From contig MU008165.1 in NCBI GenBank assembly GCA_010909165.1, positions 620,001-684,000 on the forward strand: a DNA stretch of 64,000 bases, read 5' to 3'. Made by a program: the position numbers and the translations under genes. Shown here one piece after another: positions 11,501-24,770 of the stretch. The notes under the pieces are model-generated. The model worked only from the letters and a program-made list of their open reading frames with translations, was not told where the DNA came from and searched no databases. Origin of the DNA: Anthoceros angustus. Its lineage: Eukaryota; Streptophyta; Anthocerotopsida; Anthocerotales; Anthocerotaceae. Position 1 is the stretch's first letter. Each line of letters starts with the position of its first letter.

Positions 11501-14500
11501 TGAGGAAGCGATTTTGGCATTATGCCCTTCGTGCAAAATTGGCCAGCCACTAAAGGAAGTGAGGGAGGAGAATGTAACCTCCATGTGAAGGTGGGAGAAT
11601 TAACCACCGCAAGAGATGCCTACAAGGGTAGAAGAGGATGGAGAGTGGCCCACGAGATTGATGATCTCCAAATGCGATCACAACTTGGGGCTCACCTCCA
11701 CAACAGATCTTGAAGGCCAACAACGAAGTCTTACGGTTGGCCAAGAGGAGGACATTGGGTCCTCATGATGATGATGAAGGAGCCAAGCAGAGGCCTCCGA
11801 TTTTGATGAGGCCATCAAAATGGACTCCGAGGAACTGAGGAGTCGAGGTGAAGGAGGGCGAGGAGGAGAAGGAATGCTTGGCAAGCGAGAAGGAGGGCTT
11901 GCCCAAGAATTAGGACTGGAACAAAGGAGGTCTCAGGAGGAGGAGCGCCACAAGAAGGTGGTGCATGTACGGTAGTGAGGAAGCGATTTTGGCATTATGC
12001 CCTTCGTGCAAAATTGGCCAGCCACTAAAGGAAGTGAGGGAGGAGAATGTAACCTCCATGTGAAGGTGGGAGAATTAACCACCGCAAGAGATGCCTACAA
12101 GAGAGGAAGGAGGATGGAGAGTGGCCCACGAGATTGATGATCTCCAAATGCGATCACAACTTGGGGCTCACCTCCACAACAGATCTTGAAGGCCAACAAC
12201 GAAGTCTTACGGTTGGCCAAGAGGAGGACATTGGGTCCTCATGATGATGATGAAGGAGAAGCAAGAGGAGAAGATGAGGCCTCCGATTTTGATGAGGCCA
12301 TCAAAATGGACTCCGAGGAACTGAGGAGTCGAGGTGAAGGAGCCACCGCGACGCCAGGATCGGGAGACGGCGCGAGAGCAAGGAGAAGCTCCTCAAGCCA
12401 AATTGGAAAAGGTCAGGAGAAGCTCCTCAAGCCAAATTGGAAAAGGTGACCACCCTACCACGGTAGTCCGCCGACTACCGCGTAGGGTGCGATGAAAAGG
12501 CAGCCAAATTGGAAAAGGTCAGGAGAAGCAAGAGGAAGTGAGGGAGGAACCGGACCCGAGGAGGAGGAGGAGGAGGAGGAAGGAAGCCCAATCAAGATGG
12601 AAAAGGCCGGGAAGGGCAAGAGCAAAAGGAGGGGTGGTGGGAGAGACAACCCCACCGGAGGAAGAGGAAGTGAGGGAGGAACCGGACCCGAGGAGGAAGG
12701 AAGGGTGAGGAATCTTATCCCACGAGTAAGGGAGGAACCGGACCCGAGGAGGAGTCCAACGCAAAAGGGCCCGAGAGATTAGGCAAAATCCGGATATGGG
12801 AGAGGAGTTGAGAAGGACCCGACAATTTGGAAGAGGAGCGCGAGCGAGAAGCACAAGACCGGAGGAAGAGGAGGAGGAAGGAGAAGGAATGCTTGGCAAG
12901 CGAGAAGGAGGGCTTGCCCAAGAATTAGGACTGGAACAAAGGAGGTCTCAGGAGGAGGAGCGCCACAAGAAGGTGGTGCATGTACGGTAGTGAGGAAGCG
13001 ATTTTGGCATTATGCCCTTCGTGCAAAATTGGCCAGCCACTAAAGGAAGTGAGGGAGGAGAATGTAACCTCCATGTGAAGGTGGGAGAATTAACCACCGC
13101 AAGAGATGCCTACAAGAGAGGAAGGAGGATGGAGAGTGGCCCACGAGATTGATGATCTCCAAATGCGATCACAACTTGGGGCTCACCTCCACAACAGATC
13201 TTGAAGGCCAACAACGAAGTCTTACGGTTGGCCAAGAGGAGGACATTGGGTCCTCATGATGATGATGAAGGAGAAGCAAGAGGAGAAGATGAGGCCTCCG
13301 ATTTTGATGAGGCCATCAAAATGGACTCCGAGGAACTGAGGAGTCGAGGTGAAGGAGGGCAAGAGCAAAAGGAGGGCGAGGAGGAACCGGACCCGAGGAG
13401 GAAGGAGAAGCTCCTCAAGCCAAATTGGAAAAGGTCAGGAGAAGCTCCTCAAGCCAAATTGGAAAAGGTGACCACCCTACCACGGTAGTCCGCCGACTAC
13501 CGCGTAGGGTGCGATGAAAAGGCAGCCAAATTGGAAAAGGTCAGGAGAAGCAAGAGAGGAAGTGAGGGAGGAACCGGACCCGAGGAGGAGGAGGAGGAGG
13601 AAGGAAGCCCAATCAAGATGGAAAAGGCCGGGGTCACCCAAGGGAGGTTGTATGTGGAAGGCCTCCTATAAGAGGAGGAGCGCCACAAGAAGGTGGTGGG
13701 AGAGACAACCCCACCGGAGGAAGAGGAAGTGAGGGAGGAACCGGACCCGAGGAGGAGGAAGGGTGAGGAATCTTATCCCACGAGTAAGGGAGGAACCGGA
13801 CCCGAGGAGGAGTCCAACGCAAAAGGGCCCGAGAGATTAGGCAAAATCATGGTGGGCGATGGGGATGAAGGGTGCTCTATGATAGGTATGGACAACCAAA
13901 AGGCAAGAGCAATGAAGATCCCGACCCAAGAAACCCTCACCGATGAGGAAGGCCGAATGGTGGTCTATGAGAGAAGGACCAGCACCTATTTGGTGCATTT
14001 ATGGGAAACCGAGGGACTCTCACAAGCAAGGAGCTTGAAGATGCATGGCATCCCTTTGAGGTCATCCACCTCCACCGAGGTTGGAAAAGGCCTTTGCCTT
14101 TGCATTGCGAAGACGGTGGGAGGTCGACCTCCACAAGCATGCTAGAAGCAAGAGGAGAAGATGCGAGGCAACAAGGTTGCCGGAGTGGGAATCTTTCCCA
14201 CAGTGAGCAAGCAAGGGAGAGGAGGAGGAAGGCCGAGGAAGGCCGAATGGTGGTCTATGAGAGAAGGACCACAGGAGGGGTGATGCCCGAGAGTGGGGAG
14301 TCCCCACCATCTCCTTTGTGCCTACAAGAGAGGCACCGGCTGCATCACTCCAGGGAGGCGCCCACCCAAGGGAGGTTGTATGTGGAAGGCCTCCTATAAG
14401 AGGAGGAGCGCCACAAGAAGGGAAGGAGAAGCAAGAGGAGGAGGAGCGCCACAAGAAGGTGGGAGAGACAACCCCACCGGAGGAAACTAAGGACGGGTCC

Positions 14501-16250
14501 GACCCGGAGGAAGGAAGGGTGAGGAATCTTATCCCACGAGTAAGGGAGGAACCGGACCCGAGGAGGAGTCCAACGCAAAAGGGCCCGAGAGATTAGGCAA
14601 AATCCGCATGGTGGGCGATGGGGATGAAGGGTGCTCTATGATAGGTATGGACAACCAAAGGCAAGAGCAATGAAGATCCCGACCCAAGAAACCCTCACCG
14701 ATGGAGGAAGAGGAGGAGGAGGAGGAGGAGAATGTAACCTCCATGTGAAGGTGGGAGAGACAACCCCACCGGAGGAAGAGGATGAGGAAGGAGAAGCAAG
14801 AGGAGGAGGAGGAAGAGGAAGGAGAAGCAAGAGGAGGAGGAGGAGGAGGAGGAAGGAGAAGGAATGCTTGGCAAGGAGAAGGAGGGCTTGCCCAAGAATT
14901 AGGACTGGAACAAAGGAGGTCTCAGAGGAGGAGCGCCACAAGAAGGTGGTGCATGAATGGTAGTGAGGAAGCGATTTTGGCATTATGCCCTTCGTGCAAA
15001 ATTGGCCAGCCAAAGGAAGTGAGGGAGGAGAATGTAACCTCCATGTGAAGGTGGGAGAATTAACCACCGCAAGAGATGCCTACAAGGGTAGGAGGATGGA
15101 GAGTGGCCCACGAGATTGATGATCTCCAAATGCATCACAACTTGGGGCTCACCTCCACAACAGATCTTGAAGGCCAACAACGAAGTCTTACGGTTGGCCA
15201 AGAGGAGGACATTGGGTCCTCATGATGATGAAGGAGCCGCAACAAGTGCAGCCAGAGGCCTCCGATTTTGATGAGGCCATCAAAATGGACTCCGAGGAAC
15301 TGAGGAGTCGAGGTGAAGGAGCCACCGCGACGCCGGATCGGGAGACGGCGCGAGAGCAAGGAGAAGCAAGAGGAGGAGAATGTAACCTCCATGTGAAGGT
15401 GGGAGAGACAACCCCACCGAGGTGACCACCCTACCACGGTAGTCCGCCGACTACCACGGTAGTCCGCCGACTACCACGGTAGTCCGCCGACTACCACGGT
15501 AGTCCGCCACGCCACCGAGTTGTTGGGAGTTGGGACGCGAAGCCCAATCAAGATGGAAAAGGCCGGGAAGGGCAAGAGCAAAAGGAGGGGTGGTGGGAGA
15601 GACAACCCCACCGGAGGAAACTAAGGACGGGTCCGACCCGGAGGAAGAGGAGGAGGAGGAGGAGGAGCGCCACACTTATCCCACGAGTAAGGGAGGAACC
15701 GGACCCGAGGAGGAGTCCAACGCAAAAGGGCCCGAGAGATTAGGCGTAAATGCATGGTGGGCGATGGGGATGAAGGGTGCTCTATGATAGGTATGGACAA
15801 ACGACAAAGGCAAGAGCAATGAAGATCCCGACCCAAGAAACCCTCACCGATGGAGGAAGGAGAAGCAAGAGGAGGAGGAGGAGAATGTAACCTCCATGTG
15901 AAGGTGGGAGAGACAACCCCACCGGAGGAGGAACCGGACCCGAGGAGGAAGGGCAAGAGCAATGAAGATCCCGACCCAAGAAGCCCGAATCGAGGTTAGA
16001 CTAGGAGGAAGGGCAAGAGCAAAAGGAGGGCGAGGAGGAGAATGTAACCTCCATGTGAAGGTGGGAGAGACAACCCCACCGGAGGAAGAGGAGGAGTCCA
16101 ACGCAAAAGGGCCCGGAGATGGAGGAAGGGCAAGATTGTACTTGCCCCACACATTAGGAAGCGACAAAGGCCGGGAAGGGCAAGAGCAAAAGGAGGGCGA
16201 GGGAGCCAATCCACCACGGACACGCCCCTACCCCAGAGGTGAAGACTAGA
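8540..16250 (+). pseudogene. Coding-like, coiled-coil-rich modules inside the 5' LTR
   Basis: Scattered frames give charged, helix-prone peptides, for instance QKAEEHFAQLEQERK near 10,020-10,080, KLEAMESDEKAAKLEKV near 10,668-10,720, ASDFDEAIKMDSEELRSR near 12,273-12,330 and EDIPQEFLDMMDGG near 28,490-28,550 in the other LTR. Modules are repeated: the block with caagaattaggactggaac occurs near 11,430, 11,905, 12,925, 14,895 and 30,075. No single frame survives more than about 150-250 codons and no domain is recognised. It could be a decayed LTR-borne gene or purine-rich filler; the choice of frame is uncertain. Confidence 0.35.
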
Positions 16251-17468
16251 TATGGTCAAGGGCCATAAATGCTAGGTAGAAGAATAGGAAGGACAGGTGA
16301 TGTAATCTGACATCCTTCGAGGATAGACTTAGGTGAAGTTGCTAGAATAGATTTACCAAGAAATGCATAATAGATTAGGTGCCGACATTAAATGTCAAGT
16401 GTAGGAAATAATAGAATATTGGAAAAGGTGACCGCAGAGGGTCACCCAAGGGAGGTTGTATGTGGAAGGCCTCCTATAAGAGGAGGAGGATTTCACAAAG
16501 TAAAGTATCATGTCTTGCGCCCACGCCACCGAGTCCTTTGAGGAATTTCGTGCAAAATTGGCCAGCCAAAGGAAGTGAGGGAGGAGAATGTAACCTCCAT
16601 GTGAAGGTGGGAGAGACAACCCCACCGGAGGAAGAACTTGGTGGAGGACTTGCTCACGCAAGTGCCTAAACGAGTTGCTCCCTTGTGAATGGTTGTGAAA
16701 TTGCTTTGCTTTGGGTGTGTGGCAAATGCCTGAGAACTCTCGGCTTGAGGGTAGACTACAGGAAAGACTCGGAGGTTCTCGCCGTCTCGTGTCAAACTCA
16801 TAGCAACCGCCCAAGGAAGAACTTGCTGGTGGAGGCGACCCTGTGCGCCAGCTGTAAGGGCGAGTCGAAACCAAGAAGCCCGAATCGAGGTTAGACTAGG
16901 AGGAAGAGGATGAGGAGATGAGAAGATGAGTAGAGGATTAGAGGTGTAGGTGTTAGTGGAAGGCCACAGAGCCTAAGGGACGAATCCCAACTGCAAGTAA
17001 ACGAGCGCCCCGAGTGGAGAAGAGTAGTCTTAGAAGTAGGGACGAAATCGCGGTGTGAACTGGGGGGTCCCCGGCGCCTGGTAGGCTCCTTGTCACGAGG
17101 CGTGACCCGCAATTGTGTTGTGTCGTTGTAGGTCAAGTTTGGTCTTAGAAGTAGGGACGAAATCGCGGTGTGAACTGGGGTCCCCGGCGCCTGGTAGGCT
17201 CCTTGTCACGAGGCGTGACCCGCAATTGTTTTGTGTCGCTGTGGGTCGAGGGTTGGCGATTTTCAAGCAAAAGGCAAGTGGAGGAGGAGGAGGAGGAAGA
17301 GGCGCCTTGCTTGTTGAGAAGGACCATGTGTTGTGAGGAAGCGATTGGTGACCAAGGCCTCGAACTTTCACACAAGTCTCATGGGACGAAACCCAACGAC
17401 GGGCGAAAGGATAAGTGTGGCCGCTTATAGTGGAGGACCTGGGAGTGCCCCTGATTCTCCCTACCACA

Positions 17469-17488
17469 TTTTTGGCGCCGCCGGGATT
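17469..17488 (+). promoter_or_regulatory. Primer-binding site of element B
   Basis: tttttggcgccgccgggatt directly follows the LTR end CCACA. TGGCGCCG-type primer sites are usual for Athila/Tat-like plant elements. The same motif follows the array LTRs at 47,132 and 50,824. Confidence 0.7.
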
Positions 17489-17859
17489 TGTTGTTGAAAG
17501 GTTGAAGTTTTGTGGTTTCCATCGCTAGGTCAGAGCATGCTTGAGAAGGGACCGAGGGTCACCATGTGTTGTGAGGAAGAAGCTCACGACCTTTAGTTGT
17601 CATCGGGTGAATGGTTGAGACACTAGAGGGGTGTGGTTTGCTTCCTTCTTAACACCGTGGGTTGGAGGACATGAGGATGGTTGCGTATGTCGAGGGGTCG
17701 ATCTAGGGGATACACGCGAAGGTCACCACCGTCACCGCAAGAGATTTACGAGCCTAAGGGAGGAGAAGATGAGTAGAGGATTAGAGGTGTAGGTGTTAGT
17801 GGAAGGCCTCCTATAAGAGGAGGAAGTAGAGTTACGAGCGACGTGGAAGAAGTCGCCTT

Positions 17860-19640
17860 GACATGATGGATGGAGGAGGAGGAAGAGGATGAGGAATCGA
17901 AAAGTGGAGGAGGAAGAGGCGAGATCACCGGCGAGAGGAAGGAGGTCGAGAAGAAGAAGAGGCGAGATCACCGAGAGGAAGGGTCGCGCCTCCGAGCACG
18001 AGTTACCGCCACCGCCGCGAACGCCCGCGACGCTTTGCTTCTCAAAGCGGTGACACCACCTCATCTCCAGATCGACAGGACGACGAGGTCGCCGAGCGGG
18101 AATTTCGTGCTTGGTCGGAGGATTTGGCGAACGACTCGATCGAATCGCTGGTCAGATTGATCTTTTGGGACGAACTAGAGGGAGGTCGCTACTCCTCAAG
18201 GATCCCGATTTGTTTCCTGTTACCCCGGCGAGAGGAGTGTTGGTCCAGGGTGGACACTCCGACGAGCAACATGAGTGGAGTTGGTGGAGGAGGAGGACCG
18301 CCCAACTTCATAGTCGCCAAGAATACGCCAAATTCGAGAAGAAGAAGGGAGATGACGCTAAGGCGCTTGTAAGAACTTTGAGCATGTCTCCCATGCTAAC
18401 TTGGAGGATGGAGACGCCGATCGACCACGATTTTTCCGGATCGCTGAGAGGGCATGCACAATGGTATGGTCGCACCTATAATTCTGTCGCCGCGATTGGG
18501 AAGCTCAAAGCATTTTCGAATCGGTTAGGGCTCACTATGCACACCACACTTTAGCAAAGCCGAGGACCCTTCAGGAAGAAACGAGAATCTTTGTTTGATT
18601 ATGTGGAGAGGTTTTACGGTATCCGGATCGAGTTCAAATGTGCACCCGAGAGGGGGGATCCACCCACTGGTACTCACAAGAGCAAGCGCTGGATTGGTTT
18701 GTGAGTGGCTTGTCTCGAAAATGGAGGTACACCGCACGTGGGACGAACTAGAGGAGGAGAAGATGAGTAGAGGGCGCCTTGCTTGTTGAGAAGGCCGAGG
18801 AATGGGAGTCCGCCGAGTTAGGGAGGAGAAGAAGAAGAAGAGGCGAAGTCATAAGAAGAGGAAAGGAACGAGAGATCTAGCTCCTCGCCTTCCGCCACCT
18901 CCTCCAGCACCCTCGCCCTCATCGAAAGCGAGGATAGCGAACTCAAGAAAGCTCCACATCGGATGAGGAATCGAAAAGGCCTACGAACGCGAATAAAGAA
19001 GGACCGGAGAAGGTCAAACGAGAAGAAGCGGAACGCGATTGGAGAAGGAGAGGAAGGGAAGACGGTCCGTCGGATGGAGGAGGAGGAGGAGGAGGAGGAG
19101 GAGGAGGAATTGCGGGACAAGTGGAGGCTTTGACCAAAAGATTGACCGAGTTAGAGGTCAAAGCTGTGAAGAATCAAGCTCCACGAAGGTCTCCCTCACC
19201 GGCAAGGCAGTTGGTGTATTGCTCAATTTGTCATCAAGCGGGACACACCAACCGGGAATGTATTCGTGCACCACGACATGCGGTAAACCATGTGGACACT
19301 GTCATGCCGGGGGACTATTGGTATGTGGATGAAGCTTATCAGGTGCAAGCGGTCACTGGGAGTCGGCCACCTCAATCCATGAGGGCGACTTACCAACCGA
19401 CTACACCAGTCCCCTCGAGGTATGGATCGCGACCGACATCGCCAGACCATGGAGACCGATCCATCGCAGAGGCCGATGGCGATTCCACAGGGGTGTTGTT
19501 ACAACGGAGCACCGTGTCACTACTCAAATGAATGTCCGTAACCACGAAAACAAGTGGGCTATGTACCCTTTTGTCAAGTGCAAGGAATTAGGACATAAAA
19601 TGGGGATCCTGTGCTCGTGAGTGGCTTGTCTCGAAAATGG
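17860..19640 (+). pseudogene. Element B gag (broken), with CCHC zinc knuckles
   Basis: Gag packages element RNA into particles. The capsid-like part is read in pieces: FFRIAERACTMVWSHL and IFESVRAHYAHHTL around 18,430-18,550, SLFDYVERFYGIRIE at 18,590-18,640 and ALDWFVSGLSRKWRYT at 18,690-18,730, each needing a change of frame. A clean zinc knuckle CSICHQAGHTNREC (CX2CX4HX4C) lies at 19,220-19,261 in the longest frame (19,121-19,531). A second, damaged knuckle (CHYSNEC) is at ~19,510-19,540. GAG-rich inserts at 17,870-17,960 and 19,076-19,108 interrupt the frame. Family assignment is firm; the gene is not functional as read. Confidence 0.75.
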
Positions 19641-22600
19641 AGGTAAATGTGGTCGAACTCATTGATTTGGGGCACCCGAGGAGGAGGAAGAGGAGGCAAG
19701 GCCCAACTCAAACCGCGATCACGTGACCACGACACGGTCAAGGTGGAGGCGAGTATGATTCTCGACGGATCCAAAGGTGACATCGTGGATCGTGGAAGAG
19801 GATGAGGAAGGAGAGATGAGTGCGGATGAAGGATTGATGGTGGCCAAGGTGACCACCGATCGCGGAGAAAGGCCGAGGACCCTTCAGGAAGAAACGAGAA
19901 GAAGAGGAAAGGAAGGAGAAGGTGAGGGACGACTCACCGCCTCCGAGACGCGCCCAAGCGTGAGGAGGAGGAGGAGGACCGCCCAAGGAAGAACTTTGAG
20001 CATGTCTCCCATGCTAACTTGGAGGAGGAAGAGGCGAAGTCATAAGAAGAGGAAAGGAACGAACCACGCTTCCTCCCGACATCACCGAGAAGTAGCGGCG
20101 ATGCCGGAAGATGAGCTAAACAGCTCACCGAGGAGGAGAAGGAGAGATGAGTGCGGATGAAGGATTGATGGTGGCCAAGGTGAGGGACGAATCCCAACCG
20201 ATAGGAGGGATCATGGAATCGAAGCTTTACCAATAAGGTCGGAGTCGACCAGTGGCTGCAAGCGGGAGGAAACCTTGTCGATAAAATCTCCGCCACGACG
20301 CTTACTTGACCGCGAATTTGTGGTCGGAGGATTTTGGAGGATGGAGTCCGAGATCCCGCAAAATTGTGAAGGAGGCGATCGTGGAAGAGGAGGAGGAGGA
20401 GGAGGAGAAAGCGCCGGAGGTAAATGTGGTCGAACTCATTGATTTGGGGCACCCGAGATTGAGGTTGAAATTGCGGGTGTTTGGTGCCCGACGTGCCATT
20501 AGATTCGGATCGAGTCAACTTGATGACGGAGGAGACGGCTCATCAACTCGGGTTCACCGAGTTTCACCCGCCCGAGTATTTTTACGGATGGCCGACTGCA
20601 TAAGGAGAAAGCCACTAGGGGTGAGGAAGGAGAGATGAGTGCGGATGAAGGAGAGGGAGGAACGAACCACGCTTCCTCCCGACATCACCGAGGAGGAGGA
20701 GACGGCTCATCAACTCGGGTTCACCGAGTCGGCCACCTCAATCCATGAGGGCGACTTACCAACCGAGGAGGAGACGGCTCATCAACTCGGGTTCACCGAG
20801 TCGGCCACCTCAATCCATGAGGGCGACTTACCAACCGACTACACCCCTCGAGGTATGGATCGCGACCGACATCGCCAGACCATGGAGACCGATCCATCGC
20901 AGAGGCCGATGGCGATTCCACAGGTGACATCGTGATCGTGGAAGAGGAGCATGCCAAGAGGAAAGGAAGGAGAAGGTGAGGGACGACTCACCTTCCATCT
21001 TACCTACATTGTGATGCGCCGGTTTATCTAGGCTATAAGGTTTTGATAGGTAGGCCTTGGTTGTATGTTTGATTTTGGTCGAGTGGCATCACCTTCAAGT
21101 CCAAGAGACACGGACCGCGGCGATTGCTTTGTGTCATGGAGTAAGGCTCCTTATGAGGGGAGTCTGCAACCCACCGACGGTACACCTGTAGCACGGGGTA
21201 AGCTCCTGCAAAGGATCGAGCATATCGGGGTCCTCACGAGGTCAAATAAAGAGTGATTTTGGTGTATTGCTACATATAGAGGAAGTCATAGAAGAATCAA
21301 GATGAGGCCCATAGAGAAGGAGTAGCCTTTGGAAGGGCAAAGCTTATGAGCGAGACTTTCCTAAGAGGGATCCGAACCAAGATAGGCAGCATCAAGGAAC
21401 ATATGTAGATCCCGTGGAGGACTTAGAGTTAGAACCTAGCAAGGTAGTCAAGGTTTCTAGGTATCTAGGATGTGGAAAGGAAGAGTTTCAGCATGCTTAG
21501 GGAGTATGTCGATGTGTTTGCCTTCAAGATTACCGACATGACAGAATTCGGAGAACGGGATACATCGAATTGATTTGAAGGAGGCAAGACACCGTAAGGA
21601 TCAAGCAATACTCAATCCCAAGTATTCCATGGTTGTTAAGGATCAATCGACCAATACTTGGAGGGTGATTTATCCGGCTTACCAAAGGAGTGGGTTGCTC
21701 CCATCGAATTGTACCCAAGAAGCAACAGGAAAGGTTCTGTGTCAAGATTTCGTGAAACTTAATGAAGCAACGAAGAAGGACCATCACCTTTGCCTTTCAT
21801 GGACAAGTGGAGGAGGAGGAGGAAAGGAAGGAGAGATGAGTGCGGATGAAGGAGAGGGAGGAATTGCGGAGCACCGTCACTACTCAAATGAATGTCCGTA
21901 ACCACGAAAACAAGTGGGCTATGTACCCTTTTGTCAAGTGCAAGGAATTGGGGACATAAAATGGGGATCCTGTGCTCGGGTGGCGCGAGTGGCATCACCG
22001 AGGAGGAGGAAAGGAAGGAGAGGAAGAGGAGGCAAGGCCCAACTCAAACCGCGATCACGTGACCACGACACGGTCAAGGTGGAGGCGAGTATGATTCTCG
22101 ACGGATCCAAAGGTGACATCGTGGATCGTGGAAGAGGATGAAGGAGAGATGAGTGCGGATGAAGGATTGATGGTGGCCAAGGTGACCACCGATCGCGGCG
22201 GAGAAAGGCCGAGGTACGGAAAACGGCGGATGAGGAAAGGAAGGAGAAGGTGAGGGACGACTCACCTTCCATCTTACCTACATTGTGATGCGCTTGGATG
22301 GAGGAGGAGGAGGAGGAGACGGCTCATCAACTCGGGTTCACCGAGGAGGAGGAGGAGGAAAGGAAGGAGGAGGAACGAACCACGCTTCCTCCCGACATCA
22401 CCGAGAAGTAGCGGCGATGCCGGAAGATGAGCTAAACAGCTCACCCGATGGGAAGACGAATGTGAGCCGTAAATTATTGATCCGCCGGTATGGGTCCCAC
22501 CGATAGGAGGGATCATGGAATCGAAGCTTTACCAATAAGGTCGGAGTCGACCAGCTGTGGCTGCAAGCGGGAGGAAACCTTGTCGATAAAATCTGGGCCA

Positions 22601-23800
22601 CGACGCTTACTTGACCGCGAATTTGTGGTCGGGCCTGAGATGCTTGCTTGGTGAGTCCGAGATCCCGCAAAATTGTGAAGGAGGCGATCGTGGAAGAGGA
22701 GGAGGAGGAGGAGGAGGAGGAGAAAGCGGCCATGGAGGTAAATGTGGTCGAACTCATTGATTTGGGGCACCCGAGATTGAGGTTGAAATTGCGGGTGTTT
22801 GGTGCCCGACGTGCCATTAGATTCGGATCGAGTCAACTTGATGACGGAGGAGACGGCTCATCAACTCGGGTTCACCGAGTTTCACCCGCCCGAGTATTTT
22901 TACGGATGGCCGACTGCATAAGGAGAAAGCCACTAGTGCCGGGACGTGCCCAATGAATTGGGGACTCACCTTCCATCTTACCTACATTGTGATGCGCTTT
23001 TCGGATCTAGGCTATAAGGTTTTGATAGGTAGGCCTTGGTTGTATGGCAGTGGTGTTTTTGATTTTGGTCGAGTGGCATCACCTTCAAGTCCAAGAGAGA
23101 CCACTTGCTTTGTGTCATGGAGTAAGGCTCCTTATGAGGGGAGTCTGCAACCCACCGACGGTACACCTGTAGCACGGGGTAAGCTCCTGCAAAGGATCGA
23201 GCATATCGGGGTCCTCACGAGGTCAAATAAAGAGTGATTTTGGTGTATTGCTACATATAGAGGAAGTCATAGAAGAATCAAGATGAGGCCCATAGAGAAG
23301 GAGTAGCCTTTGGAAGGGCAAAGCTTATGAGCGAGACTTTCCTAAGAGGGATCCGAACCAAGATAGGCAGCATCAAGGAACCTATGTAGATCCCACGCTG
23401 GAGGACTTAGAGTTAGAACCCGCAAGGTAGTCAAGGTTTCTAGGTATCTAGGATGTGGAAAAGGAAGAGTTTCAGCATGCTTAGGGAGTATGTCGATGTG
23501 TTTGCCTTCAAGATTACCGACATGACAGAATTCGGAGAACGGGATACATCGAATTGATTTGAAGGAGGCAAGACACCGTAAGGATCAAGCAATACTCAAT
23601 CCCAAGTATTCCATGGTTGTTAAGGATCAATCGACCAATACTTGGAGGGTGATTTATCCGGCTTACCAAAGGAGTGGGTTGCTCCCATCGAATTGTACCA
23701 AGAAGCAACAGGAAAGGTTCGTGTGTCAAGATTTCGTGAAACTTAATGAAGCAACGAAGAAGGACCATCACCTTTGCCTTTCATGGACAAGACATGGCCA
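19500..23800 (+). repeat. Tandem duplication within element B pol (unit about 2.0-2.36 kb)
   Basis: Copy 1 (~19,505-21,800) and copy 2 (~21,868-23,790) share the same order of markers: actcaaatgaatgtccgt (19,523; 21,880), gtgcccgacgtgccattag (20,482; 22,801), ggccttggttgtatg (21,053; 23,032) and gtgggttgctcccatcg (21,691; 23,671). The joint at 21,800-21,870 is a GGA-rich run that jumps back to the zinc-knuckle region. A correct element would hold one copy only. Confidence 0.8.
19640..23260 (+). pseudogene. Element B protease region (broken, duplicated)
   Basis: The recognisable element is the C-terminal retropepsin signature, VLIGRPWLYG near 23,015-23,050 and its copy near 21,035-21,065, preceded by short conserved blocks (VNVVELIDLGHP; GARRAIRFGSSQL). 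I do not find a clean DTG/DSG active site on either copy. The region is scrambled by the tandem duplication and by GAG-run joints, and it lies between gag and reverse transcriptase as expected for Ty3/gypsy. Retropepsin matures the Gag-Pol polyprotein. Confidence 0.6.
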
Positions 23801-24770
23801 TGAAATGTACAGCTCGGATGGGTACTGTTACAATCGATTTCGACGAGGAAGGAGGATCAGATAAGACACGCTCACAACCGATTGGGGACTTACGCTTATT
23901 CCAAGCTCCCTTCGGGTTGTGTAACGCCCCGCCACCTTTCAACGAGTGGTGAACGCTATATTCCGAGATTTCTTACTAAGTTCATGGAAGTATTCCTAGA
24001 TGATTTCGTGTTGGGAGGAACTGCATCTAGATCATTTAAGACAATGTTTTCAGATGCAGAATCGAACATGAAACTTCATCCGGAAGTGTTATTTTGGTAT
24101 GACAGAGGGTATCTGCTGCACATCGAGTTTCACCCGCCCGAGTATTTTTACGGATGGCCGACTGCATAAGGAGAAGGAGAGGAAGTCATAGAAGAATCAA
24201 GATGAGGCCCATAGAGAAGGAGTAGCCTTTGGAAGGGCAAAGCTTTTGTAGGGCTGGTAGGATATTACAGAGGTTCATCAAGGATTTCGCCAAGAAGGCA
24301 GCCTTGTTGACACAATTGACCAAGAAGGATACACCGCTCGAATGGACAAACGCGAGGCGTGAGGCTTTTCAGCTTGAAGGATGCTTGGTGAGCGCCAACG
24401 CTGCAAAACCACCGATTGGGAAAACCGCTTCATGTATACGATGTGTCCGCCACGCCATTGGGGACCGCTTAAGCCGAAGGACGAGAAGAAACGGACCATC
24501 CGATTTTCTATGCGTAGATGCCACATGACGAAAAGAACTACTCAACCACGGAGCGGAGGGTCTTGGTATCATTTACTCGTAAGAAGTTTAGACACTATCC
24601 GCTTGCTTGCAAGGTGACGCTTCATGTTGACCATTTTGCTGAAGTATCTTGTCAACAAGCCGATTTGTCGTGAAGGATTGCCGTGGGTACTACCGCTGCA
24701 AGAGTTTGACTACGACGAACCACCGTGAAAAGCAACATCGCCGATTTCATTTCTCGCCCCGAAACCGGAG
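23490..24770 (+). pseudogene. Element B reverse transcriptase-RNase H (broken)
   Basis: RT pieces occur in order over several frames: FVKLNEATKKDHH near 23,725-23,770, GDLRLFQAPFGLCNAP near 23,885-23,930, and the catalytic box VFLDDF at 23,990-24,007. FLDDF in place of the commoner YVDD/YIDD is typical of Athila-like elements. The RT-RNase H connection follows (FAKKAALLTQLTKKDTPLEWT, 24,286-24,348, one frame). RNase H pieces include HPIFYA, HDEKNYSTTERR, FRHYPL and VTLHVDHFAE (24,490-24,660). At least five frameshifts prevent expression as one protein. Confidence 0.8.

Larger units (their letters stand above)
7185..17468 (+). repeat. 5' LTR of element B (about 10.3 kb)
   Basis: It begins TGTGGAACGC right after X copy 2 and ends ...CTACCACA immediately before tttttggcgccgcc. 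Markers shared in order with the 3' LTR include gatgccccaattcact (8,446; 28,182), ccattcggcaacaaccc (9,998; 29,780), gatgatctccaaatgc (11,660; 30,330), ttgtacttgccccaca (16,136; 32,715) and ggtccccggcgcctgg (17,179; 33,640). This copy is 3 kb longer than the other because modules in 9,300-16,100 are repeated several times. Many joints between modules fall in GAGGAGG runs. Confidence 0.7.
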
